Shown: positions 1 to 6,709, counted from the first letter of the stretch. The stretch: DNA of 13,378 nucleotides from JAGLRQ01 sp965369805 (GCA_965369805.1 CBDURG010000048.1:1-13378); one strand, 5' to 3'. Made by a program: numbers and translations. The notes: generated by a model not told the origin, from the sequence alone.

Positions 1-83
1 ATGCTGTCTGCGACAGAATTATTCATTCTTCAATCAGAATCGAATTGAAAGGAGGATCCATGAGAAAAAAGCAAAAAGGGTAA
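1..83 (+). CDS. istB: IstB-like ATP-binding protein of IS21 family, C-terminal fragment
   Basis: The frame starting at position 3 reads 26 residues to a TAA stop at 81-83. They include DRIIHSS, then RIELKGGSMRK, ending in a basic tail. This matches the usual IstB C-terminus, where a D-R-[LI]-x-H segment is followed by a [RI]-[IV]-x-[LI]-x-G-x-S-x-R-K segment. IstB is the AAA+ helper that acts with the IstA transposase in IS21 transposition. Everything N-terminal to this, including the Walker motifs, is outside the window, so it cannot be said whether the gene is intact. The IS21-like terminal repeats downstream support the call independently. Confidence 0.75.
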   Translation, partial: AVCDRIIHSSIRIELKGGSMRKKQKG

Positions 84-89
84 AGCCTG

Positions 90-146
90 ATTGTGGATAG
101 TGCCGCTCTATGGATAACCCTTCGGGTTAACCACACTACCCACAAT
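90..146 (+). repeat. Compound inverted repeat (hairpin) after istB, possible terminator
   Basis: The outer arms are ATTGTGGATAGTG (90-102) and CACTACCCACAAT (134-146), 12 of 13 positions complementary. The inner arms are TGGATAACCC (111-120) and GGGTTAACCA (124-133), 9 of 10 complementary around a TTC loop. The left side has an 8-base bulge between the two stems. A run of six T follows at 157-162. The gap of ten bases between stem and T run is longer than in a standard Rho-independent terminator, so termination of istB is only a possibility. The position, 6 bp after the istB stop, fits either a terminator or an insulating hairpin of the IS. Confidence 0.6.
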
Positions 147-249
147 TCTACTACTATTTTTTGTTCTTTGAACTAAAAAAGCATTGAAAATGATTGACCA
201 AAGTTGACACTTTCTTTAAAGTGAATGGGAAAACTTGAATGGTTGGATA

Positions 250-297
250 GTGGCCTACTTTCACCGGAATGGGTGGCAACTTTCACCGGAATCCGCA
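250..297 (+). repeat. IS21-type terminal direct repeats
   Basis: GTGGC plus the perfect 14-mer ACTTTCACCGGAAT occurs twice (GTGGC at 250 and 273; the 14-mer at 257-270 and 279-292), with a period of 22-23 bp, and the block ends in CCGCA. A possible degenerate third copy lies further in at 209-229, where ACTTTC and GAATGGG are kept but the middle differs. Tandem repeats of this spacing next to the tip are typical of IS21-family ends, where the transposase binds. Confidence 0.7.
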
Positions 298-442
298 ATG
301 TTTAATAAGGCTGAATTTTTCATAAAAAATATCTTGCCATAAATATTTTATTTGAACCACGAAGTTATACTGCTCCTTTCGTTAAACAAACCATAGATAA
401 AAAAATTAGGAGAAATATTATAATTATAGTATGATTAAAAAA

Positions 443-458
443 ATGGGGGTGTCCCCTA
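443..458. repeat. Short GC hairpin in A+T-rich DNA
   Basis: Five G at 445-449 and four C at 453-456 flank the loop TGT, and a T-A pair can be added at the base. It lies alone in a stretch of A and T, 38 bp before the start of the small gene at 494. Words of the form GGGTGTCCC resemble inverted repeats that I remember beside REP-associated (Y1-type) transposases, but no such gene is in the window. There is no T run, so it does not look like a terminator. Confidence 0.4.
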
Positions 459-477
459 ATTAACCGTTGGGTTTCTG

Positions 478-485
478 AAAGGAGG
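478..485 (+). promoter_or_regulatory. Shine-Dalgarno that decides the start of the gene at 494
   Basis: AAAGGAGG ends 8 nt before the ATG at 494. A GTG at 488 is in the same frame, but it would lie only 2 nt after the Shine-Dalgarno, too close for initiation. The ATG is therefore the better start. Confidence 0.7.
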
Positions 486-493
486 AAGTGCCC

Positions 494-793
494 ATGGGCG
501 AAATAATACTGGTAAATCTTGAGAAAATCAAAACAATTTTGGGTGATTTTAGAAACGAAGGATTGACCAAAGTATCAACAACTGAGGTGCTTCAAAAATA
601 CCAAGGGGGATATTTCAAAAACACTAGCACTCCCCCATCTAAATCGTTCAATGCTAATTTTGGCAGGGTATTAAAACACAATGAGATAGAATTGGAGATT
701 ACTGAGTTGTCTTCCGCAGAACCAACAGTTAATAATATTGGCAGAGAAACTAATCCTTTGCTCTGGCAATTGAATAAGAAAAAATCTAATTAG
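494..793 (+). CDS. Small protein of unknown function (99 residues)
   Basis: I do not recognise a family. The gene has a strong AAAGGAGG Shine-Dalgarno at 478-485 and an ATG start, and ends in TAG, so it is probably translated. The product is soluble-looking, with no signal peptide or membrane segment. Residues 7-22 (from about NLEKIKTIL) look helical. A second helix-like segment, STTEVLQKY, is followed by a Gly/Tyr-rich turn, a Ser/Pro-rich loop and a third segment, SFNANFGRVLKHN, ending in alternating hydrophobics (ELEITEL). This order of helix, helix, helix and strand could be a small winged-helix or other nucleic-acid-binding fold, but that is inference only. It lies 197 bp from the IS21 end and 72 bp before the TIGR04076-type gene in the same direction, so the two may be co-transcribed. 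It could be cargo of a mobile region. Confidence 0.55.
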   Translation: MGEIILVNLEKIKTILGDFRNEGLTKVSTTEVLQKYQGGYFKNTSTPPSKSFNANFGRVLKHNEIELEITELSSAEPTVNNIGRETNPLLWQLNKKKSN

Positions 794-865
794 ACGCTGA
801 AGTCAACCCGCGATAAAGAATAGATGTCTAAGGGCCGGTAGATAGGGCCCGGCTGTGGAGTAGAC

Positions 866-1201
866 GTGTCCTCAATTAAATTTAACAAACCAACCATTAA
901 AAGACATCAGATCCGAATCACTGTTCTCAAAAAACACTTTCATAAGGAATTCATCAAGAAATATGCTGCCAGCCCGGAAAACTGGACTGAATGCGAACAT
1001 TTTGAAATAGGACAAAAATTCATCACGTCAAAAGAAGCTCCGTGGGAAATGCCGGAAGGATTCTGCGGCTGGGCTTGGGCAGACATTCAAAAACTGATAT
1101 ATGGTATGGCAAGAGGGGGACAAGACGTGTTTGTAACCTGCTGTACGGACGGCTACAGACCTGTAATCTTCAGGTTGGAAAAAGTAAAAAATACCAAGTG
1201 A
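866..1201 (+). CDS. TIGR04076 family protein (function unknown)
   Basis: The 111-residue product shows the signature of the TIGR04076 family as I know it. An N-terminal IRITVLKKHFHKE segment (residues 16-28) is followed by CEHFEIGQKF (43-52), GFCGWAWADI (65-74) and a C-terminal CCTDGYRPVIF (92-102). The conserved cysteines are at 43, 67, 92 and 93, which suggests a metal or redox role, but no biochemical function is established to my knowledge. The start is GTG; GGAG at 857-860 lies 5 nt upstream, and no in-frame ATG occurs before residue 61. The N-terminus is about a dozen residues longer than family members I remember. It converges with nadB, the two stops being separated by 5 bp with no obvious intrinsic terminator, so read-through transcripts would be antisense to each other. 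Confidence 0.8.
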   Translation: MSSIKFNKPTIKRHQIRITVLKKHFHKEFIKKYAASPENWTECEHFEIGQKFITSKEAPWEMPEGFCGWAWADIQKLIYGMARGGQDVFVTCCTDGYRPVIFRLEKVKNTK

Positions 1202-1206
1202 AAAAG

Positions 1207-2823
1207 CTAATTTTGTTTTGATTTTACGGATATTCGTTTCAACCTAAAAGTAATATGTTTTTTCCATTTATCACTTTGTTTGGGAAAGTCAACGCGAAAA
1301 TGAGCTCCCCGGCTTTCTTTTCGCTTAATCGCCGCTGAGGTCATAATCTTGGCTATCATAAGCATGTTCTGAAGCTCAAAACCATCTACATATTTAACAC
1401 AGGCTGAAAGAGTATACTTCTCCCAGAAACTTATAATATTTGAAGCTTCTTCAAGGGTTTCTTTATTCCTTTCAAGGCCTATACACATCCACATAACACT
1501 CTGAAGAGACCTTTTAACATCAGCCACATCCAGAGCATTAAATAACTTACGTTCCTTATAATATTTTATATCAGGAAGGGGGGGGTTGTTTTTATTTGAA
1601 CGCGAAGCGGCTGTTTTTCCAGCCCTCGCGCCAAAAACAAGTGACTCGAGTAAAGAATTGCTTGCCAGCCTGTTTGCCCCCTGGACACCGGAACATGATA
1701 CTTCCCCACACGCAAAAAGTCCGTCAATATTTGTACAACCGTTGGTATCAGTTTTAATCCCGCCCATCATATAATGAGCGCTGGGCCTCACAGGTATTTT
1801 ATCTTTTGGTATATTAAGCCCATACTCCTTACAAATCCTTTTTATACTTGGAAATCTTCTGGAAACCTTTGCGACAGACATTTTTGAAAGATCCAGATAA
1901 ACACAGTTAGAACTGGTTTTTTTCATCTGCTCCACAATCGCTCTGCTTACAATATCGCGCGGAGCCAAATCTTTAAGGTAATGGTACCCCTTCATAAAAT
2001 GCTTATTTCTCTTGTCAACCAGAATACCTCCGTCACCCCTCACGGCTTCCGAAATCAGAAACCTGGGAGCTCCGGCGAGATATAATGTTGTGGGATGAAA
2101 CTGCATAAACTCCATATCCATTAAGACAGCACCCGCTCTGAAAGCGAAAGCCATTCCATCGGCAGTAGCAATTTCAGGATTTGTTGTCTCCCTGTAAATC
2201 TGTCCCGCGCCTCCTGTCGCGACAACTGTTGAAGGGGCAACAACCGCAAATTGTCTGCCCGAACGGTTATCAAAAACAATGACCCCGTAACATCTTGATT
2301 TATAATGCAATAAATCAATAACAAAATGTTCCTCAAGGATTCTTATGTTTGGATTTTTCTTAACAGCTCGAATCAGTGTTTTCTCTATTTCTTCACCTGT
2401 ATTGTCACCATTCGCGTGAATTATTCTGTTTTCGCTGTGAGCTCCTTCTCTCCCAAACAGGAGCCCTTCTTTATCCTTATCAAATTTCGCTCCAAGAGCC
2501 ATTATTTCCTTTACTCTCTCTATACCCTCCCGCACCAGGATTTTAACCGCGGGTTTATAGCATAACCCCGCGCCCGCAAAGATGGTATCTTCAAAATGCT
2601 TCTTCCAGGTATCATTCTTGGAAAGGGATACAGCTATTCCTCCCTGCGCATGGTAAGTATTGCTTTCTTCAACCCCGGACTTGGTAACAATAATGACTTT
2701 CCCATACCTGGCAGCTTCTAAAGACGCGACTAAACCGGCAGAACCTGAACCTACTACGAGAACATCTGTTTTTATCCTGGATAATTCAGAAAGTTTGAAA
2801 TTTACAAGATAGCGCGGATTCAT
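1207..2823 (-). CDS. nadB: L-aspartate oxidase
   Basis: NadB oxidises L-aspartate to iminoaspartate with FAD, the first step of de novo NAD synthesis; quinolinate synthase (NadA) uses the product. At 538 residues it is the size of E. coli NadB. The FAD-binding glycine motif GSGSAG is at 25-30, the succinate-dehydrogenase-like HPTT at 243-246, EAVRGDGG at 259-266, APRD at 287-290, SAHYMMGG at 348-355 and GANRLASNSLLE at 382-393. His243, Arg289, His350 and Arg385 match the E. coli substrate residues His244, Arg290, His351 and Arg386. Residue 381 is Gln where relatives usually have His. An eight-base C/G tract at 1578-1585 encodes Pro414-Pro415, in the linker before the C-terminal helical domain. 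The ATG lies 8 bp after panD, and its Shine-Dalgarno GAGGA overlaps the panD stop, so translation is probably coupled. NadA and NadC are not in the window. It is the last gene of the train. Confidence 0.96.
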   Translation of the reverse strand: MNPRYLVNFKLSELSRIKTDVLVVGSGSAGLVASLEAARYGKVIIVTKSGVEESNTYHAQGGIAVSLSKNDTWKKHFEDTIFAGAGLCYKPAVKILVREGIERVKEIMALGAKFDKDKEGLLFGREGAHSENRIIHANGDNTGEEIEKTLIRAVKKNPNIRILEEHFVIDLLHYKSRCYGVIVFDNRSGRQFAVVAPSTVVATGGAGQIYRETTNPEIATADGMAFAFRAGAVLMDMEFMQFHPTTLYLAGAPRFLISEAVRGDGGILVDKRNKHFMKGYHYLKDLAPRDIVSRAIVEQMKKTSSNCVYLDLSKMSVAKVSRRFPSIKRICKEYGLNIPKDKIPVRPSAHYMMGGIKTDTNGCTNIDGLFACGEVSCSGVQGANRLASNSLLESLVFGARAGKTAASRSNKNNPPLPDIKYYKERKLFNALDVADVKRSLQSVMWMCIGLERNKETLEEASNIISFWEKYTLSACVKYVDGFELQNMLMIAKIMTSAAIKRKESRGAHFRVDFPKQSDKWKKHITFRLKRISVKSKQN

Positions 2824-2831
2824 AACTATCC

Positions 2832-3179
2832 TCAGAGGACCTTATTTTTACCATCGACTTTTACAAATTCGGGTTTAAAATTTTTCACATTTTCTTCAGG
2901 AACCGAACAGAAGCACATTATAATAAGCTGGTCTCCTTTTTCTCCAAGACGGGAAGCTGCCCCGTTAAGGACAATCTCTCCTGAACCTCTTTTTCCCTCA
3001 ATAACATATGTTTGAAATCTTGCTCCATTATTAAGGTTCGCAACTTTTACAACTTCATATACCACAAGATTGGCTGCTTCCATAAGTTCCGCGTCAATTG
3101 TTATGCTTCCTTCGTAAGATAAAGCTTTCTCTGTAACAGTAACCCGGTGTATTTTAGATTTACACATTATTCTACGCAT
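2832..3179 (-). CDS. panD: Aspartate 1-decarboxylase (pyruvoyl enzyme precursor)
   Basis: PanD decarboxylates L-aspartate to beta-alanine, the substrate PanC joins to pantoate. The precursor self-cleaves between Gly and Ser to form the pyruvoyl group. Here the YEGSITID motif places Gly24-Ser25 exactly as in E. coli PanD. Also visible are the N-terminal KSKIHRVTVTE (Lys9 corresponds to the conserved active-site lysine), the NNGARFQTYVI segment and NGAASRLGEKGD near residue 73. At 115 residues it is slightly shorter than the 126 of E. coli. The ATG is preceded by a strong AAGGAGGT (8 nt spacing), located just after the panC stop, 17 bp away. Gene order panC-panD-nadB and the short spacings indicate one transcript. 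The C-terminal tail after residue 95 is Lys-rich and poorly conserved. Confidence 0.97.
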   Translation of the reverse strand: MRRIMCKSKIHRVTVTEKALSYEGSITIDAELMEAANLVVYEVVKVANLNNGARFQTYVIEGKRGSGEIVLNGAASRLGEKGDQLIIMCFCSVPEENVKNFKPEFVKVDGKNKVL

Positions 3180-3196
3180 AATTCACTACCTCCTTA

Positions 3197-4048
3197 CTAT
3201 CCGCCTGGTTTTAGTATAATATTATCAATCAGCCTTGCTTTTCCTACCTTCACCGCAACAGCCATAAGAACTTTACGTTTGAGTTTTTTCAATGGTTTCA
3301 GGTTTTCTATATCCACTATATCAATATAATCTATCTTTCCCCGGAGATTTGCTTCTATAACATGTCTTATAGCCGCCTTAATTTTAGCAGAATTTCTTTC
3401 ACCTTTTTTAACCATCTTTTCCGCGATTTTAAGCGCTTTGTATATAAAACAAGCTTTCGCTCTCTGGCCTTTCGTAAGATATTTATTTCTTGAACTTAAC
3501 GCAAGGCCGTCAGGCTCCCTCACAATCGGCGCAACCTTTATTTCCACAGGCATATTAAGGTCTGAAACCATTCTCTTTATTATATATGCCTGCTGGGCAT
3601 CTTTCTGCCCGAAATACACCATGGCCGGTACAACAATATTGAACAGTTTCGCGACTACAGTGGTTACCCCCTTAAAATGTCCAGGGCGCGACCCGCCGCA
3701 AAGGCTTTTGCTAAGGGATTTTTCTTCCACATAAGTCGAAAACCCCGCCGGATAGATATCTTTTCTTTCGGGATAAAAAATAACATCAACGCCTTCCTCT
3801 CCGCAAATTAAAGCATCCCTTCTAAAATCTTTTGGATACGCGCTAAAATCTTCGTTCGGCAAAAACTGCGCGGGATTAACAAAAATACTTACCACTACAA
3901 TATCATTTCTCTTCCCGGCTTTCTTTATAAGGCTTAAATGGCCCGCATGAAGAAAGCCCATGGTCGGAACAAATCCTATTGTCCTGCCTTTTTTCTTCTC
4001 AGCCAGAGAAAATTTTCTCATCACATCGACTTTTTTTATTATACGCAT
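3197..4048 (-). CDS. panC: Pantothenate synthetase (pantoate-beta-alanine ligase)
   Basis: PanC condenses pantoate and beta-alanine with ATP, giving pantothenate, AMP and diphosphate. The 283 residues match family length. The nucleotidyltransferase signature is present: VPTMG at 27-31 followed by HAGH at 34-37 (the HIGH motif), FVNPAQF at 56-62, FGQKD at 146-150 and the SSRN loop at 185-188 (KMSKS-like region). The ATG at 4048 gives an N-terminus aligned with E. coli PanC. Its ribosome site is weak (only AAAGAAA), unlike nearly all other genes here, and it follows the 187-bp spacer after panB, so it may have its own regulation or be expressed less. The substrate from PanD is made by the next gene and pantoate comes from the preceding panB product. 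Confidence 0.97.
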   Translation of the reverse strand: MRIIKKVDVMRKFSLAEKKKGRTIGFVPTMGFLHAGHLSLIKKAGKRNDIVVVSIFVNPAQFLPNEDFSAYPKDFRRDALICGEEGVDVIFYPERKDIYPAGFSTYVEEKSLSKSLCGGSRPGHFKGVTTVVAKLFNIVVPAMVYFGQKDAQQAYIIKRMVSDLNMPVEIKVAPIVREPDGLALSSRNKYLTKGQRAKACFIYKALKIAEKMVKKGERNSAKIKAAIRHVIEANLRGKIDYIDIVDIENLKPLKKLKRKVLMAVAVKVGKARLIDNIILKPGG

Positions 4049-4160
4049 AATATTTTCTTTATTAATTAGAAAAATATTTCTGACACTGATTTTTTATGAC
4101 AAAAATATGTAAAAAATAAGTTTCTAATTCTAAATAACTTTCGGGGTTAATCATATTTTA

Positions 4161-4180
4161 TCAGCGTCTATCTGTGTCTA
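4161..4180. repeat. Tandem 10-base word pair between panB and panC
   Basis: TCAGCGTCTA is followed directly by TCTGTGTCTA, 8 of 10 positions identical with no spacer. It lies in the 187-bp gap between panB and panC (4049-4235), which otherwise holds only A+T-rich sequence and no heptamer array. Compare the 9-base pairs upstream of dapL. Confidence 0.55.
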
Positions 4181-4235
4181 TTGTTTTTTTCTAATCTTTA
4201 ATTACTTAATTTACCAGCTATCTCTTTCCGCTCTC

Positions 4236-5036
4236 TCAATATGAATGTTCTTCGTCAGGAAATTTGCCTTCCCGAACCTCCCGCGCGTATGACACTAACG
4301 CGTTTCTTATCACCTTTCCGGCTTCAGCATATACTTTTACAAATTTAGGTTTTTTCTTGTCATAAAGCCCTGCTATATCACTGAACACCATTATCTGTCC
4401 GTCACAAAAAGGCCCCGCGCCTATACCTATAGTAGGGACATTAACCGATTCGGTAATCTTTTTTCCTACGGAGATTGGAACACATTCCAAAACAATAGAA
4501 AAAACCCCTGCATCTTCCAGTTCTTTCGCGTTATCCAAAAGTTTTTCTACCTTTTCAGGTGTTTTTCCCTGAACTTTGTAACCACCCATAACCAGAACAT
4601 CCTGGGGCGTAAGCCCGATGTGCCCCATAACAGGAATGCCGTGGCCGACAAGTTCTCTGACAGTAGGAATTATGTTCTTTCTCCATTCAATTTTTACAGC
4701 CCCGGCCCCGGCTTTCTTAATAAATTTTCCCGCGTTAAATACGGTATCTTCAACAGAAACGCCATATGACATAAAAGGCATATCCGCGACAATAAGAGAC
4801 TTGAGGCCCGCGCGGACAACCGCCTTTGTGTGATGTATCATCTCATCCATTGTTACAGGCAGCGTATTCTCATATCCCAGGGCAACCATTGACAAAGAAT
4901 CACCTACAAGCACAAATTCAGGGGAAGCTTCTTCACTAAGCCTCGCGGTAGCCCAGTCATAGGCGGTTATCGCGACAATCTTTCTTTTGCCGTGTTTAAG
5001 TTTTTTTATGTTTTCCGGGGTTAATTTATCTTTCAT
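4236..5036 (-). CDS. panB: 3-methyl-2-oxobutanoate hydroxymethyltransferase (ketopantoate synthase)
   Basis: PanB transfers a hydroxymethyl group from methylene-tetrahydrofolate to 2-oxoisovalerate, the first committed pantothenate step. The 266 residues form the full TIM-barrel enzyme. VGDSLSM (44-50) and VADMPF (83-88) carry metal ligands Asp46 and Asp85, VKIEW carries Glu117, GHIGLTPQ is at 138-145, and LECVP carries the presumed catalytic Glu184 (Glu181 in E. coli). The glycine-rich IGIGAGPFCDGQ segment follows. The start ATG overlaps the folK stop as ATGA, a classic translational-coupling arrangement. FolK makes a folate precursor and PanB uses a folate cofactor, so the coupling makes metabolic sense, though that link is inference. 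Ketopantoate reductase, needed between PanB and PanC, is not in the window. Confidence 0.97.
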   Translation of the reverse strand: MKDKLTPENIKKLKHGKRKIVAITAYDWATARLSEEASPEFVLVGDSLSMVALGYENTLPVTMDEMIHHTKAVVRAGLKSLIVADMPFMSYGVSVEDTVFNAGKFIKKAGAGAVKIEWRKNIIPTVRELVGHGIPVMGHIGLTPQDVLVMGGYKVQGKTPEKVEKLLDNAKELEDAGVFSIVLECVPISVGKKITESVNVPTIGIGAGPFCDGQIMVFSDIAGLYDKKKPKFVKVYAEAGKVIRNALVSYAREVREGKFPDEEHSY

Positions 5037-5524
5037 CGCTCCACTTTCTTAACAAATTGCTTTGAATTTTTTAAACTTTCTATAAAACAACTAAGTTTTT
5101 CTCCATACAAAGGATGTTTAATATCACCGCTTATTTCCGTTAGCGGAACCAATACAAAAAGCCTTTCATGAAACTTTGGATGAGGTATTTTTAAAACCGG
5201 GCCATCTACAATTTCATCTTTATAAAGAAGTATATCCAGATCTATAACCCTGTCTCCGGATTTTGTTTGCTTTCTTCCAAGAACTTTTTCAATATGTTTT
5301 AGTCTTTCAAAAAGTTCAAAGGGGCTCAGCTCAGTCTTAATTTTTACAGCAGTGTTTAAAAAAATTCTCTTAGAAGAAATACCAACAGGGCCCGATTCAT
5401 AAAAAGACGCTTGAAAAACTGATTCTACTCCTTTTTCCTTCTTTAAAAAACTTACCGCGCTATCAATATTTTTAAATTTGCCGCCTAAATTTGAGCCTAT
5501 CCCGATATAAACTTCACTACTCAT
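5033..5524 (-). CDS. folK: 2-amino-4-hydroxy-6-hydroxymethyldihydropteridine diphosphokinase
   Basis: FolK transfers diphosphate from ATP to 6-hydroxymethyl-7,8-dihydropterin, preparing it for joining with p-aminobenzoate in folate synthesis. The 163 residues include the opening GSNLG at 10-14, the YESGPVG loop near 42-48, FLN at 55-57, the metal-binding RVIDLDILLY at 92-101 (Asp95 and Asp97) and HPKFHERLFVLVPL at 115-128. The conserved Gln just before the FLN is not seen here; Lys-Arg stands in that area. Its ATG lies inside the end of dapL (8-nt overlap), and its stop overlaps the panB start by 4 nt, so it is locked between them translationally. It is the only folate gene in the window. Confidence 0.95.
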   Translation of the reverse strand: MSSEVYIGIGSNLGGKFKNIDSAVSFLKKEKGVESVFQASFYESGPVGISSKRIFLNTAVKIKTELSPFELFERLKHIEKVLGRKQTKSGDRVIDLDILLYKDEIVDGPVLKIPHPKFHERLFVLVPLTEISGDIKHPLYGEKLSCFIESLKNSKQFVKKVER

Positions 5525-6689
5525 GCAGCTTCTCTATTCTCTCAAGCGCCTTAATGATTTTTTCCTTATCTTTTGTAAGAGCAAATCTCACATATCCTTC
5601 TCCATCTTCGCCAAATCCGTTTCCGGGAGTGCAAACTATATTACATTTTTTTAGCAGAAGCATTACAAGTTCTGACGACGTATAACCGGGCGGAACCCTA
5701 AGCCATATATAGAAAGCGGCTTCAGGTTTTTTTACCTTCCACCCCATTTTATTTAAACCTTCAGCAAAAATATCCCGCCTTTCCTGATATATCTTGTTAA
5801 ATCTCTTCGTATCCGCTTCTCCCATTTCCAGAGCTTCTATGCCGGCAATCTGAATAGCCTGAAATATGCCGGAATCAATATTGGCTTTCACTTTGGAAAG
5901 CCCGGCAATCATATCGGCATTCCCTACGGCAAAACCAACCCTCCAGCCAGTCATACAAAATGTCTTTGAAAGAGAATGGAACTCAATGCCTACACTTTTG
6001 GATCTATCCGCCTGAAGAAAACTCGGCTGTTTTTTCCCATCGAAAAAAATCTCCGTATAAGCGGCATCGTGGCAAACCATAATGTTATTATTCTCGGCAA
6101 ATTGCACCACCTTTTTAAAAAAGCCTACATCGCACGTCGCGGAAGTCGGATTATTAGGATAATTGAGATACATCATTTTAGCTTTCGCGAGTTCCTGGGA
6201 ATCAATGGCGTGAAAATCAGGGAGGTAATTATTCTTTTCAAGCAACGGCATAAAATAAGGGTCGCCGCCGGCAAACACTGTCGCGGAATAATAAACAGGG
6301 TATCCCGGTTCAGGGATAAGAACCACATCCCCCGGATTTATAAGAGCAAGAGGAACATGAGCAATTCCTTCTTTTGAACCGATTAAAGGCAAAATTTCTT
6401 TTTGGGGATCGAGTTTTACATTAAACCTTTTTTTATACCAGCCCGCGATAGATTCACGGAACTCAGGCATCCCCGCGTCAAGAGCATATTTATGGTTTTG
6501 GGGATCCTGAACTGCCTTATAAAGTTTTTCAATTATGTGCCCGGGGGTCGGCATATCCGGATCTCCAACGCCAAGATCAATGACATCTTTTCCTTCACTC
6601 TGCAGGTTCCTTTTCGTCTTATCTATTTCCGCGAATAAATATGGCGGCAGTTTTTTCAGTCTTTCTGATAATTTTATTTCTATCGGCAT
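5517..6689 (-). CDS. dapL: LL-diaminopimelate aminotransferase (class I/II PLP aminotransferase)
   Basis: DapL converts tetrahydrodipicolinate directly to LL-diaminopimelate with glutamate as amino donor, bypassing the succinylated or acetylated intermediates. The 390 residues show the fold-type I signature: GSKEG at 104-108, NYPNNPT at 176-182, Asp208-Ala-Ala-Tyr211, Lys242 in SLSKTF (Schiff-base lysine) and Arg368 in GYVRFAL for the carboxylate. The segment around LIGSKEGIAHVPLALINPGD and the FxMTGWRVG loop resemble the DapL group rather than AspC. The neighbours dapF, dapA and dapB, together with the absence of dapD and dapE, support DapL strongly. An alanine- or aspartate-type aminotransferase is the alternative. 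The ATG follows AAGGAG with 7 nt spacing, preceded by a heptamer array at 6710-6740. The C-terminus overlaps folK by 8 nt. Confidence 0.87.
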   Translation of the reverse strand: MPIEIKLSERLKKLPPYLFAEIDKTKRNLQSEGKDVIDLGVGDPDMPTPGHIIEKLYKAVQDPQNHKYALDAGMPEFRESIAGWYKKRFNVKLDPQKEILPLIGSKEGIAHVPLALINPGDVVLIPEPGYPVYYSATVFAGGDPYFMPLLEKNNYLPDFHAIDSQELAKAKMMYLNYPNNPTSATCDVGFFKKVVQFAENNNIMVCHDAAYTEIFFDGKKQPSFLQADRSKSVGIEFHSLSKTFCMTGWRVGFAVGNADMIAGLSKVKANIDSGIFQAIQIAGIEALEMGEADTKRFNKIYQERRDIFAEGLNKMGWKVKKPEAAFYIWLRVPPGYTSSELVMLLLKKCNIVCTPGNGFGEDGEGYVRFALTKDKEKIIKALERIEKLHE

Positions 6690-6709
6690 TTTATTCTCCT
6701 TGTCAAATC

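Larger units (their letters stand above)
1..297 (+). mobile_element. Right end of an IS21-family insertion sequence (left part outside window)
   Basis: Three features identify this stretch. It opens with the last codons of an istB-like reading frame (stop at 81-83). A large hairpin follows at 90-146. It closes with two tandem copies of the 14-mer ACTTTCACCGGAAT at 257-270 and 279-292, each preceded by GTGGC, ending in TCCGCA at 292-297. IS21-family elements are known to carry multiple direct repeats near each end as transposase-binding sites, and their termini read TG...CA. The reverse complement here begins TGCGGATTCCGGTGAAAG, as I remember for IS21 relatives. A short palindrome with CACTTT arms lies at 208-223. 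The outer boundary at 297 is inferred from the CA end. The target duplication cannot be checked because the left end is not in the window. Confidence 0.72.

Noticed and set aside
60..83. A seven-codon mini-ORF (MRKKQKG) with a strong GGAGG Shine-Dalgarno, looking like a leader peptide
   Set aside because: The same codons are the in-frame end of the istB-like reading frame that is open from the window edge, and the GGAGG encodes part of KGGS in the conserved IstB C-terminus.
419..424. TATAAT as a -10 promoter element for the gene at 494
   Set aside because: No acceptable -35 hexamer lies 16-18 bp upstream, and such matches are common in this A+T-rich stretch.
430..462. Mini-ORF starting ATG at 430 and ending TAA at 460-462
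   Set aside because: Its nearest Shine-Dalgarno-like AGGAG is about 17 nt away and it is only 10 codons across the GC hairpin.
1159..1175. ACCTG/CAGGT hairpin near the end of the TIGR04076-type gene as a terminator
   Set aside because: Only five pairs, inside coding sequence, followed by A on the plus strand and preceded, not followed, by T on the minus strand.
5976..6377. 133-codon open frame on the plus strand inside dapL
   Set aside because: It is antisense to a well-conserved aminotransferase, has no ribosome site and a composition that mirrors dapL codons.
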